DNA of 64,000 bases from NCBI RefSeq assembly GCF_002260525.1, contig NZ_MRYI01000003.1, positions 434,001-498,000 of the forward strand, given 5' to 3'. Within the stretch, counting starts at the first letter, position 1. Each line of letters begins with the position of its first letter. The stretch comes from Hahella sp. CCB-MM4 (GTDB lineage Bacteria > Pseudomonadota > Gammaproteobacteria > Pseudomonadales > Oleiphilaceae). The translations under genes and the position numbers were made by a program. Positions 36,771-45,537 of this stretch are shown here, one piece after another. A model generated the notes under the pieces. It worked only from the letters and a program-made list of their open reading frames with translations. It made no database searches and was not told the origin of the DNA.

Positions 36771-38819
36771 ATGTCCAATGATCCTCTGCTTCAGCCCTAT
36801 CAACTCAAGCACCTGCGTTTGCGCAATAGAGTCATCATTACTTCCCATGAACCGGCCTACCCGGAAGACGGCATGCCGAAGGAGCGCTACCGTGCCTATC
36901 ATGTAGAAAGGGCCAAGTCCGGAGTTGCCCTGACCATGACCGCTGGCTCTGCTGCGGTTTCCAAAGACAGTCCGCCGGTATTCAACAATATCCTCGCCTA
37001 CAAGGATGAAGTCGTTCCCTGGTTGAAGGACTTGGCAGATGAATGTCACGAGCACGGTGCTGCGGTGATGATTCAATTAACCCACCTCGGTCGTCGTACC
37101 CGTTGGGATAAAGGTGACTGGCTACCCGCAGTATCCCCTTCTCATAAACGGGAAGCTGCCCACCGGGCATTTCCCAAACAACTGGAGGACTGGGACATTG
37201 CGCGGATTGTCAAAGACTACGCCGATGCCGCTGAACGCATGAAAGCGGCAGGTTTAGACGGCATTGAATTACAGGCCTACGGGCATCTCATGGACCAGTT
37301 TTGGTCGCCTTTAACCAACAGGTTACAAGATGACTTTGGCGGCTCTCTGGACAACCGTCTTCGATTTACTTTCGATACACTGCGGGCGATCCGCCAGCGC
37401 GTGGGTCCAGAGTTTATTGTAGGAATACGCTACGTCGCCGATGAGATGCTCGCAGGCGGATTCGGACCTAAAGAAGGTCTGGAAATTACTCATCGCTTGA
37501 AAAATAGCGGTATGATCGACTTTCTCAATGTCATCAGAGGGCATATCGATACCGATGCCGGGCTCACCGATGTGATCCCCATCCAGGGAATGCGCAACTC
37601 CCCTCACCTGGACTTTGCCGGAGAAATACGGGCAGAAACTGATTTCCCCACATTTCATGCAGCCAAAATTCCGGATGTGGCGACGGCCCGATATGCCATT
37701 GCCAGTGGCAAGGTGGACATGATCGGAATGACCCGTGCGCATATGACAGATCCCCATATCATTCGCAAAATCATGTCTGGACAGGAGGACAGCATACGCC
37801 CCTGTGTTGGCGCAAACTATTGCCTCGACCGTATCTATCAGGGAGGCGCAGCTTACTGTATTCATAATGCTGCGACTGGCCGTGAACTGACCATGCCCCA
37901 CGATATTCCTAAAGCTGAAGTCACTCGCAGAGTTGTTATTGTAGGTGCAGGACCGGCAGGGATGGAGGCGGCTAGAGTTGCTGCGGAAAGGGGCCACGAA
38001 GTAACTATCTTCGAAGCAGCAGACAAGCCAGGCGGTCAGGTGCGTTTAACCGCCCAGAGTCCACGACGTCATGAAATGATCAGTCTAATAGACTGGAGAA
38101 TGTCCCAATGTGAAGCCATGGGAGTTCGCTTCCAATTTAATACATGGGCCGAAGCCGATACCGTGATGGCGGAAAATCCGGACGTGGTGATTGTCGCCAC
38201 AGGAGGCTATCCGGACACCGACATTCTGGAATCCGGCAATGAATTGGTAGTTTCCGCCTGGGATATTATTTCAGGCGATGTAAAGCCCGGCCAGAATGTC
38301 CTGCTGTTCGACGATGCCGGCGATCACTCGGCGCTTCAGGCAGCTGAAGTGATTGCCAATACCGGTGCCAGACTGGAGATCATGACACCAGACCGCAGCT
38401 TCGCACCAGAGGTCATGGCGATGAATCTGGTCCCATACATGCGTACGCTACAGAAGCAGGATGTCACCTTCACCGTGACCTATCGCCTGCAATCAGTAAA
38501 ACGCCAGGGCAATCACCTGCAGGCCATCGTCGACAGTGACTACAATGACGGAAAACGGGACTTTCAGCAAAGCCGATTGGTGGACCAAGTCGTCATCAAT
38601 CACGGCACACTCCCTCTGGATGATCTCTACTTTGAACTCAAAAAGCACTCTACCAATAGCGGTGAAGTCAATTACGAACAACTCATTGCCGGACAACCAC
38701 AGATCGTTTCCAGCAATCCTGAAGGAAAGTTCCAGTTATTCAGAGTTGGCGATGCTGTATCGGCAAGAAACACCCATGCCGCCATTTACGACGCCCTGCG
38801 CCTGGTAAAGGATCTTTAG
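36771..38819 (+). CDS. NADH:flavin oxidoreductase, dimethylglycine/N-methylproline demethylase-like (OYE-FAD two-domain)
   Basis: 682 residues. The N-terminal TIM barrel (1-~350) of the Old Yellow Enzyme family binds FMN: HLRLRNRVIITSHEPAYP, HGAAVMIQLTHLGRR, GLDGIELQAYGHLMDQFWSPLTN, IGMTRAHMTDPHI. A cysteine-rich linker is next, with C-VGANY-C and a later C (PCVGANYCLDRIY...AAYCIHN). The C-terminal FAD/NAD(P) domains start at VVIVGAGPAGMEAARVAAERGHEV. The linker lacks one Cys of the C-x2-C-x3-C pattern of dienoyl-CoA reductases; to my recollection this PCVGAxYC form occurs in DgcA-like N-demethylases. The substrate is therefore probably an N-methylated amino acid or similar. Confidence 0.85.
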   Translation: MSNDPLLQPYQLKHLRLRNRVIITSHEPAYPEDGMPKERYRAYHVERAKSGVALTMTAGSAAVSKDSPPVFNNILAYKDEVVPWLKDLADECHEHGAAVMIQLTHLGRRTRWDKGDWLPAVSPSHKREAAHRAFPKQLEDWDIARIVKDYADAAERMKAAGLDGIELQAYGHLMDQFWSPLTNRLQDDFGGSLDNRLRFTFDTLRAIRQRVGPEFIVGIRYVADEMLAGGFGPKEGLEITHRLKNSGMIDFLNVIRGHIDTDAGLTDVIPIQGMRNSPHLDFAGEIRAETDFPTFHAAKIPDVATARYAIASGKVDMIGMTRAHMTDPHIIRKIMSGQEDSIRPCVGANYCLDRIYQGGAAYCIHNAATGRELTMPHDIPKAEVTRRVVIVGAGPAGMEAARVAAERGHEVTIFEAADKPGGQVRLTAQSPRRHEMISLIDWRMSQCEAMGVRFQFNTWAEADTVMAENPDVVIVATGGYPDTDILESGNELVVSAWDIISGDVKPGQNVLLFDDAGDHSALQAAEVIANTGARLEIMTPDRSFAPEVMAMNLVPYMRTLQKQDVTFTVTYRLQSVKRQGNHLQAIVDSDYNDGKRDFQQSRLVDQVVINHGTLPLDDLYFELKKHSTNSGEVNYEQLIAGQPQIVSSNPEGKFQLFRVGDAVSARNTHAAIYDALRLVKDL

Positions 38820-38876
38820 CGTTCAGGTCAAGGCAGAAGGTACTTAGTGGGATAAGGGCAAACAGAGAAAAAGTTG

Positions 38877-38940
38877 CCTCTATCCCTCTATCCCTCTATC
38901 CCTTAAACCTTTAAACCTTTAAACCTTTAAACCTTTAAAC
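38877..38940. repeat. 8-bp tandem repeats between convergent genes
   Basis: Three units of CTCTATCC are followed by one 7-bp and four perfect 8-bp units of CTTTAAAC, in the 143-bp gap between the flavoprotein and BMP genes. The two unit types share the 8-bp period. Such arrays change copy number by slippage. No coding frame is affected. Confidence 0.85.
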
Positions 38941-38962
38941 GACAAAGTACTGACATCAGTCG

Positions 38963-40027
38963 TTAGAGTGAAGGCATACGCCCATCGATGCCTTCGGCAT
39001 ACCAGGTCATTCCCTGTAATTCCTGATCGCTGGGAATGTTTCCTTCTTTGATCACCACCCATCCACGCTGGTTTTTAACGGGTCCCTGAAAGACATGATA
39101 TTCCCCGGAAGCAATCTGCTGGCGTCTGGCTTCAACCATATTCACAATATCAATGGGAATGTCTGCATTCAGATGACTCAGAGTCACTGCCCCTTCTGCC
39201 ACACCCTGCCATGTCGCTCTCTGTGAAAGCTTGCTGTTCAATGCATCGTTGAGAAAATCTTCATAGACCTTGCCCCATTCATACACCACAGAGGTCAGAT
39301 GATAACGGGGAGCATAACGTGACATATCCGAATAGAAGCCAAAGGTGTATACCCCTTTCTCTTCGGCCACTTCCAGAGTCGTGACGGAATCGACCTGACT
39401 GCTCAGAATATCAGCACCTTCCGCGATCAATTCATTCGCCAGTTTTTTCTCTGTTTCAGGATCAAACCAACTGTGGCTCCATTTCACTTTCACAACCGCT
39501 TTTGGATTGGCTTCCCGGACGCCCAGGGTAAATGCGTTAATTCCCCTGGTCACTTCCGGTACAGGAAAAGCCGCCACAAATCCGATCACATTGCTTTTGG
39601 TCATGCCTCCAGCAATCAACCCCGTCAGGTAACGGCCCTGATAGCCTCGAATCTGCACCTGACTTAAATTATCGGAACTCCGATAGCCACCGATATTAAT
39701 AAAGCGGGTCCCGGGAAACTCCTTGGCTGCCTGGGAAGTCTGCACACCGAAATCCTTGGAAGCGGTGATAACGAGGTCATAGCCTTGTTTCGCATAGCCC
39801 TGGATTGTCCCTCGTGATTCACTGCCGGTCGGCACCTTATCGCTAAATACCGTACTGATAGAATTCGGGTAATTTGTTTCCAGATACTTTCTTCCCTGAT
39901 CATGGGCAAAGGACCATCCCGCCTCACCGACTGGCGACGGATAAACAAACGCGACTTTGACTGCCTCTGCATGGACAGCACCACTCAAACCGATCAGGAC
40001 AATTAAAAGACTCTTGAAATAATCCAT
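38963..40027 (-). CDS. BMP family (PnrA/Med-type) nucleoside-binding periplasmic protein
   Basis: 354 residues. Signal peptide ending GLSGAVHA. Family features: VAFVYPSPVGEAGWSFAHDQGRKYLE, YDLVITASKDFGVQTSQAAKEFPGTRFINIGGY, GYQGRYLTGLIAGGMTKSNVIGFVAAFPVPEV, GADILSSQVDS, GFYSDMSRYAPRYHLTSVVYEWGKVYED. BMP proteins deliver purine nucleosides to ABC importers. The importer's ATPase and permease genes are not in the window. It lies 84 bp downstream of the Tsx-like gene, so outer-membrane entry and periplasmic capture are probably co-expressed. Confidence 0.9.
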   Translation of the reverse strand: MDYFKSLLIVLIGLSGAVHAEAVKVAFVYPSPVGEAGWSFAHDQGRKYLETNYPNSISTVFSDKVPTGSESRGTIQGYAKQGYDLVITASKDFGVQTSQAAKEFPGTRFINIGGYRSSDNLSQVQIRGYQGRYLTGLIAGGMTKSNVIGFVAAFPVPEVTRGINAFTLGVREANPKAVVKVKWSHSWFDPETEKKLANELIAEGADILSSQVDSVTTLEVAEEKGVYTFGFYSDMSRYAPRYHLTSVVYEWGKVYEDFLNDALNSKLSQRATWQGVAEGAVTLSHLNADIPIDIVNMVEARRQQIASGEYHVFQGPVKNQRGWVVIKEGNIPSDQELQGMTWYAEGIDGRMPSL

Positions 40028-40111
40028 ACGACAGACCTCTCGCTTTTTTGAGATGAAGAGACCGGCTCCCGGCTCCGATCAGAACCGAAATCCAGCCTCT
40101 TATTGGATTAA

Positions 40112-40894
40112 TCAGAAACGCCAGACTCCCAGCGCCTGCACCGTATTTTCATCGGTATTCTTGTCGCCCAGTTTGTTTTGCCAATACTGATACTCAATGC
40201 CAATAAACAAGGAATCAGGTTGGCTGAATAGCGACTTACCGATGTCGTAGCGGACTTGTGGTTGGGCCAGAATCCAGGATTCTCTTTCCCCTCCGGCATC
40301 ATTTTCAGCACCGTCGATATATTCCACATGCCCTTCCACACTAAAGGCGGCACTGCCGATACTGAAGGGGTAGGCCCAGTTAAAATCCACCATGAATGAA
40401 TCATCTTCCTTGGGCAGCATGTCCGAATCCTGGATATAGGCCGTCATATCCAGGTTGGCGAACGCAAATCCTGGCAGATCCAACGCCAGCCTGATGCCCG
40501 GCAGGTAATAAATCGTGTCTACTTCCGGTGCGAAGTTGAAACCGGCAATGACGCCAAGGTCCCGGACAAACGCAAACGAAAGGTCCTTACCGGAAATTTT
40601 TCCCAGGCTGAAGTTGGAATACCATTCACCATATAGCTCATCGCCATCACCGCCAGCTTCATTGCTGTAATTCAGGTGGTCAAAGAAGAAAAAGTTGTCA
40701 CCGTATGCCCATCCACTGGCATGCTGGAGGGTCAGTATGGTCGTGCTCCTATCTTCATTGACGAACGCCTGCTTCAGATCTCCATGCTGCATTTGCGCCT
40801 CGGTAACGCTCCAGTTGGCAGCACTTACAGAGAGTGCAGAGGCTGAAAGCAAAAAGACTGCTGCAGAGTTAAAAATTGCTTGGGTGGTTCTCAC
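40112..40894 (-). CDS. Tsx-like nucleoside-specific outer-membrane channel
   Basis: 260 residues from GTG at 40894 with CAGGAG upstream. Signal peptide ends ALSVSA. The mature protein shows the alternating strands of a 12-stranded barrel and ends in WRF with a C-terminal Phe (ALGVWRF), an outer-membrane insertion signal. Family segments: WAYGDNFFFFDHLNY, DELYGEWYSNFSLGK, FNFAPEVDTIYYLPGIRL, MVDFNWAYPF. It lets nucleosides across the outer membrane. It is upstream of the BMP gene on the same strand. Confidence 0.85.
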   Translation of the reverse strand: MRTTQAIFNSAAVFLLSASALSVSAANWSVTEAQMQHGDLKQAFVNEDRSTTILTLQHASGWAYGDNFFFFDHLNYSNEAGGDGDELYGEWYSNFSLGKISGKDLSFAFVRDLGVIAGFNFAPEVDTIYYLPGIRLALDLPGFAFANLDMTAYIQDSDMLPKEDDSFMVDFNWAYPFSIGSAAFSVEGHVEYIDGAENDAGGERESWILAQPQVRYDIGKSLFSQPDSLFIGIEYQYWQNKLGDKNTDENTVQALGVWRF

Positions 40895-41239
40895 GTTTAG
40901 TTCTCCTGATTTATTTTTGTTGAGGACAACTGCAATGACCGGTCAGCGGGACTAGTCAGGGGTTGTTGGGGGGAACAGGGAATATCAGGATGGAAGGCAA
41001 CGACGCCTAGCGAAGCAAATGACAGGAATGGATATATGCCAGAAAAAGCACCAGGAAAAGCGTGCCAGGCTTGAGAAGCGGATAAGTGTTTCCGGGCATT
41101 AATATCGCTCTGCCCTGATGTATACGACGACATATTTACTTCGACCATCTCATGTTGTTTTTGTTTTGAGTCAGTCCATTGCCTCCCGCATTTTCGCCGG
41201 ATAGGCAATGGTGAGAGTCAGAACAAATAATCATTTATC

Positions 41240-41277
41240 TGTCACTTGTGTCAAGTTTAATTTGACACATATGTCAA
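41240..41277. promoter_or_regulatory. Cluster of four TGTCA half-sites upstream of the Tsx-like gene
   Basis: TGTCA occurs at 41240, 41249 and 41272 and its complement TGACA at 41263. The core TTGACA-CATA-TGTCAA (41262-41277) is a perfect 6-bp-arm palindrome, and GTGTCAA/TTGACAC forms a second inverted pair. The cluster is about 350 bp from the Tsx-like start and 310 bp before the propeller gene. The 697-bp region 40895-41591 otherwise contains no gene I can support. Confidence 0.45.
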
Positions 41278-41591
41278 CTTTATAAAGATCCGTATCGCCG
41301 CTACCTGTCTCTTTATCTTTCTAAATCAGCTCTCTACGCCCCCCCTGATTGAAATGGAAAATTTGTGACAAATTGCAATCGTCAGCGATCCGTTGGTTGA
41401 AATCAGGTACTGGATTCAATGGCTATTAAGGAAATAAACGACAGGGATTTTCTTATGGTTAAGGGATGTTTTCATGATTGAGAAATAATCAAATCCGAAG
41501 AAGTCTGTCAGTATTCCGACATTCTTCCGCTAAGAAAGGGCGTTACGATTTCGGTGAGCAGTAAAATAATAACCAGGTAAGGAGACATAAA

Positions 41592-42866
41592 ATGCTCTCA
41601 CATTTTCAAAACCTTATTCCCTCCGGGAGTACTATTCGTTTGGCAGCAGCAATATCCGCAGGCTTATCTTTAAGCACTCTGTCGTTCACCACCTATGCAA
41701 CTGAATCCGATCAGGCATTTTCCTCAGACAGTACGCGCCCCGTCATTTTTGTGGGAAATAACTGGGAGGGGTCTATCGACGTTATAGATTCGGAAAACTA
41801 CGTCAAAATAGGTCGAATTAACGGTATCCCGGACAAACACACCCGCATGGCGGAAATCATTTTTAACCCCTTCAGGCTGCTGGCTTTCCAGGCGATCCGT
41901 CTCTTTATCGGTGAGGGACACGATCAACTGGTCGACGATATGTACAGCACACAAGACGGACGCTTACTGATCATTTCACGCCCGAGCTACGGCGACGTCG
42001 TTGGCATAGATATCGCCAGCAATGAGGTCGAATGGCGTTTCCGTGTTAAGGGAATCCGTTCAGACCATATGGCGATATCTCCGGACGGAACTCAGGTTGC
42101 CGTATCAGCCTCAACGGGAAATGTTGTTCATATTCTGGATGTGAATACCGGTGAGGAACTAGGGCAATTCCCCAGTGGCGACTCCCCTCACGAGAATGTT
42201 TACTCCAAAGACGGCAGCAAAATCTACCATGCCAGTATTGGCAAGGTGTATACACCGCTTGACGTGGATTTTCTGGATTTCACCAAGGGAAAACGCAGGT
42301 TTCAAGTGGTCGATACGCACTCCCTTGAGATCCTGAAACAGTTTGATATGGCCGACAAACTCAGCGAAGCCGGCCTGGATCATCTTAGCCCCGCAGTCCG
42401 TCCGATGGCTCACACACCGGATGAACGCATGTTCTACTTCCAGCTCTCCTTCCTCCACGGATTTGTCGAATATGATATGCAGGAAGATAAGATCACTCGT
42501 TTGGCACAACTTCCAAACCTCGTACCTGACATGCCGATTACCCAGTACGTTAATGACTCCGCACATCATGGTATTGCTATGAACGGTGATGGTGATACTT
42601 TGTGTGTCGCAGGCACCATGGACGACTATGTGGCACTGGTAGACCGGGAAACCTTTAACTATCAGATTCTCACTGATCTTGGCGAAAAACCGTATTGGGT
42701 GACCAGTGATAAAACCGGAGAGAACTGCTACATTTCCTGGAGTGGGACGGATCAAATGTCGGTCATTAATTACGAATCAGGAGAAGAAGTGGTCCGCATC
42801 GATGTTGGGGATCATCCACAACGGATTCGGGAAGGTTATGTACCGGTGAACTGGACAGCATACTGA
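41592..42866 (+). CDS. Secreted YVTN-type beta-propeller protein
   Basis: 424 residues; AAGGAG is 7-8 nt before ATG. A long signal region ends near STLSFTTYA. The mature part has repeated propeller blades: VGNNWEGSIDVIDSENYVKIGRI, MYSTQDGRLLIISRPSYGDVVGID, MAISPDGTQVAVSASTGNVVHILDVNTGEEL, KSKDGSKIYHAS-like VYSKDGSKIYHAS, and NYESGEEVVRIDVGDHPQRI. Probably periplasmic. Such proteins may bind cofactors or act with dehydrogenases; no partner is adjacent. A hairpin follows 10 nt after the stop. Confidence 0.8.
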   Translation: MLSHFQNLIPSGSTIRLAAAISAGLSLSTLSFTTYATESDQAFSSDSTRPVIFVGNNWEGSIDVIDSENYVKIGRINGIPDKHTRMAEIIFNPFRLLAFQAIRLFIGEGHDQLVDDMYSTQDGRLLIISRPSYGDVVGIDIASNEVEWRFRVKGIRSDHMAISPDGTQVAVSASTGNVVHILDVNTGEELGQFPSGDSPHENVYSKDGSKIYHASIGKVYTPLDVDFLDFTKGKRRFQVVDTHSLEILKQFDMADKLSEAGLDHLSPAVRPMAHTPDERMFYFQLSFLHGFVEYDMQEDKITRLAQLPNLVPDMPITQYVNDSAHHGIAMNGDGDTLCVAGTMDDYVALVDRETFNYQILTDLGEKPYWVTSDKTGENCYISWSGTDQMSVINYESGEEVVRIDVGDHPQRIREGYVPVNWTAY

Positions 42867-42876
42867 TTCGGTCACT

Positions 42877-42897
42877 GGAGGCGGTTCTACCGCCTCC
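42877..42897 (+). terminator. Hairpin after the propeller gene
   Basis: GGAGGCGGT and ACCGCCTCC pair over 9 bp with a 3-nt loop, 10 nt after the stop at 42866. A weak TT follows and no true T-run, so termination is likely but not certain. Confidence 0.55.
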
Positions 42898-42938
42898 TTG
42901 ACTACACCCCTTGAAGCTTATCAATTAATAGCCCCTGA

Positions 42939-44276
42939 CTATGGGCGCCACTCCACAGCTCCTAAATCACACCGGTCAACGCCATCATTGTCGCCGTCAA
43001 AACCGGTTTCCTGCCCAAGCTGATCATATCGAGGACAGGGCGATTCAGCTGCATCGATTGCAAGGCTTTCAGACCTAGGTCGATAGTAGACACCAAAACG
43101 CTCATGGCCCGTTACCGGCTCCAACAACTCTGTAAACGTCGTTGCGTCATTTATTTCAATATCCGCCATGCATCCGGCATTCCAGCCAGCGCCCAATAAA
43201 AGCCCCAGACTAGTCAACTTATCTCCATTTTGGCTGAAACAATTATGGGCGTTGTAATCATACTCCAGACCGTTGTGTGCCATCAGCGTATTCTTTATAT
43301 AGCTATCACCAAACAGAGCAACGCCAGCCCCCTCGTTGTTGACTATTGTGGAGTGGGTTATCCATAACTTACCTCGGGAGCTGATAGTCGCAATATCTAC
43401 CGGAAAATCATCCATCCATGGCGAATCCCCATAATTCTCTGCGAAGGTACTGCTTACGATCTTTAGCTGGCCGCCATAAGAGCTTTTAATTGCCGTGCCA
43501 TCTGCATCATCACTATGGGACCAAGTATGGTTCTGATAAAACATACTGCGCCGGATATCCGCGGAACCTCTATTGTAAATGGCAGCTCCCACACCATAAT
43601 ATCCACTTGTCTCGTTACTTTTAAATAGCGAATCCCGGACCATCAGGTTGCCATCATTATAAATTCCTCCACCAAACCCACCACTGTCACCACCACTTGA
43701 AGAATTCTCCAGAAATTGGGAGGAATAGACCCTAAGCGTTCCATTATTGGCAGCGCCTCCTCCCACAGGGTTATTAGTAAAAACGCGCTCATTAGCTGCG
43801 TTCGAATATAGCTTGCAACGATACAGGACCGTATCCCCACTATTTAAAAGCCCCCCACCCTTGTATGGGGTGTCACCATCGACAATGCTTAACCTTTCAA
43901 ACCAGACATTACCATTGACCACGTGAAATACCCAACCACGAGTGGTATTTTTCACGATGGTGTCCTCCATGGAAACCCCAATGATTTCGATATCATCAGT
44001 GATGTCAAAGTCATCCCTGACATTGTTGTTTTCGTCAATAAACTCCCAGTCATCGGGCTCGGGGGGAATTTCCAGCGTATAGCTTCCAGCATCCAGGTAA
44101 ATCCTGTCCAACCCAGGGGACTGATTCGCCAGGGTAATGGCTTCTCGCAACGAGCAGTCCTCATCACAGGTACCGTCGAATGTATCCGTAAACTTTGTTA
44201 CCTCAATAGTTTGGGCATATCCTGTGTCAGCAAAGAGTGATAGTAAAATGAAGACAGGCATTTTGAGATGTTTCAT
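42939..44276 (-). CDS. CSLREA-domain right-handed beta-helix surface protein
   Basis: 445 residues. Signal peptide ends LFADTGYA. Right after it, IEVTKFTDTFDGTCDEDCSLREAITLAN is the CSLREA module seen at the N-terminus of many exported beta-helix proteins. The rest carries parallel beta-helix repeats (GGGLLNSGDTVLYRCKLYSNAA, GGGIYNDGNLMVRDSLFKSN, GAAIYNRGSADIRRSMFYQN). The C-terminus GFDGDNDGVDRCDLGAVEWRP is the usual end motif. It is likely released or surface-attached; the function is unknown. Confidence 0.85.
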   Translation of the reverse strand: MKHLKMPVFILLSLFADTGYAQTIEVTKFTDTFDGTCDEDCSLREAITLANQSPGLDRIYLDAGSYTLEIPPEPDDWEFIDENNNVRDDFDITDDIEIIGVSMEDTIVKNTTRGWVFHVVNGNVWFERLSIVDGDTPYKGGGLLNSGDTVLYRCKLYSNAANERVFTNNPVGGGAANNGTLRVYSSQFLENSSSGGDSGGFGGGIYNDGNLMVRDSLFKSNETSGYYGVGAAIYNRGSADIRRSMFYQNHTWSHSDDADGTAIKSSYGGQLKIVSSTFAENYGDSPWMDDFPVDIATISSRGKLWITHSTIVNNEGAGVALFGDSYIKNTLMAHNGLEYDYNAHNCFSQNGDKLTSLGLLLGAGWNAGCMADIEINDATTFTELLEPVTGHERFGVYYRPRSESLAIDAAESPCPRYDQLGQETGFDGDNDGVDRCDLGAVEWRP

Positions 44277-44390
44277 ATCGACTTCCTTTTCTTTAAAGAA
44301 TCAATCCTTAAGTGCTCCATCAAATAGCTGGAGCTACACAATAGATATCCGAGTAACATTATTAAGTACCCGACCATTCCTCATACGTAT

Positions 44391-44567
44391 TTATATCAAA
44401 AGGAGTTTAATTTGGTCGGGCCAGCAGAATTTATGCTTAGAAAGTCCGACATTTGCCGTTAAATGCTTCCCATCAAACACAAAGGCTCTTTTGATCGGAT
44501 CGTTTTTTGTCGTTTCATCTGCTTCGAGTGATTCAACTATCTGATCGAGGTTTTTAAAGTACATCAC
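44391..44567 (-). CDS. Candidate small protein, 58 aa
   Basis: TCAGGAGGA lies 8 nt before a GTG-ATG pair at 44567, giving a strong ribosome site. The frame encodes MYFKNLDQIVESLEADE at the N-terminus and ends KFCWPDQIKLLLI. No signal or known motif. The ribosome site and the amphipathic N-terminal helix support coding. It lies between the CSLREA gene and the methyltransferase gene on the same strand. Confidence 0.45.
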   Translation of the reverse strand: MMYFKNLDQIVESLEADETTKNDPIKRAFVFDGKHLTANVGLSKHKFCWPDQIKLLLI

Positions 44568-44882
44568 TTTAGATTCCTCCTGAGACTGTTATTTGGGAGT
44601 CTTAGATAGGTATATCGCGCATGCTCTTTTGCCAGGCTAAGGTATCTGAAGATACCTCTTAGAGCTCCAGGATACCATTGAAAAAAGGGCCTGAAATCCG
44701 TTCTCCGGCCATCAGGAGAACCATGTGTCACAGCTACACCCTATATCCAGACCGACCACTTGAAATACTGTGTTTCTAATTTATTGAATTTTCTTGCTTT
44801 TCAAAGATAACAACGGGACAAACCAGATGCCTTCCGGGAGGCTGACATTCGATGGTGTACAGGGGCATAAGACAAGAGACTC
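44568..44882. other. Intergenic region with a short hairpin
   Basis: AGGTATC-TGAA-GATACCT (44640-44657) forms a 7-bp stem with a tetraloop. No T-run follows. I see no coding frame of interest in this 315-bp stretch. Confidence 0.4.
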
Positions 44883-45338
44883 TTACCAGAACCAACGCGG
44901 AACCCTCTGCGCATACTCAATCCATAGCCCCTCATATTTACGGGCAAGCCAGGGTTCTTCAAAAAGCACTACGCGCAAATGAAACACGGTGATTACAAGA
45001 ATTGTGTACACGTATAGCCCAGCCACCCCATACGAGACTGACCATCCCAATAGAATGAACGTGACGGCGACATACATGGGGTTGCGCGTAAATCTGTAGA
45101 GACCGACGACCACAAGATTCGCTGGTGGTGACCATGGCGCAAGCGTACCCTTACCTTGAATATAAAAATCTCGAACACACCATGCAAGACCAACACAACC
45201 TACAATCAATGGGATAAGCCCAAATGGCTGAACGACCTCACTGCGATCAGTGGCTAACAGACAGGAAATGGGGATGGCAAACGCCACAATGCCAGGCAAC
45301 ACGATGAAGGCCAGTAGAGCCTTTGCAAACAATGCCAC
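44883..45338 (-). CDS. Isoprenylcysteine carboxyl methyltransferase-family membrane protein
   Basis: 151 residues from GTG. Three to four hydrophobic segments (KALLAFIVLPGIVAFAIPISCLL, FGLIPLIVGCVGLAWCV, YVAVTFILLGWSVSYGVAGLYVYTILVITVF). The catalytic region of ICMT/PEMT-like enzymes is seen in LYRFTRNPMYVAV and FEEPWLARKYEGLWIEYAQRVPRWF. It is predicted to be an inner-membrane SAM-dependent methyltransferase with unknown substrate. No partner genes nearby. Confidence 0.8.
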   Translation of the reverse strand: MALFAKALLAFIVLPGIVAFAIPISCLLATDRSEVVQPFGLIPLIVGCVGLAWCVRDFYIQGKGTLAPWSPPANLVVVGLYRFTRNPMYVAVTFILLGWSVSYGVAGLYVYTILVITVFHLRVVLFEEPWLARKYEGLWIEYAQRVPRWFW

Positions 45339-45537
45339 GACCCCTAATACTCCGCTCTGGATAAATCGAATAGTAGTCTGGGAGGGCCCTCAGCAGTATT
45401 TTTGTATGTTCCATATTTCAATGCTGCCTCCTTTTTACCTTATCTATAATACTAAGGTATTTGAGCTCTATCACCTTCTGTTAGGATGCCCCAGTGTTTC
45501 GTCGATTCAGCGCCATTGATCCATAGACTTCCAGGGC

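Noticed and set aside
38877-38940. CRISPR array
   Set aside because: The units are 8 bp with no spacers, so this is a simple tandem repeat.
40897-41208. 103-codon minus-strand frame upstream of the Tsx-like gene
   Set aside because: No coding character; probably the untranslated leader/promoter region of the channel gene.
41262-41287. TTGACA...TATAAA as a sigma-70 promoter
   Set aside because: The spacing of 13 nt is too short; the TTGACA is better read as part of the palindrome.
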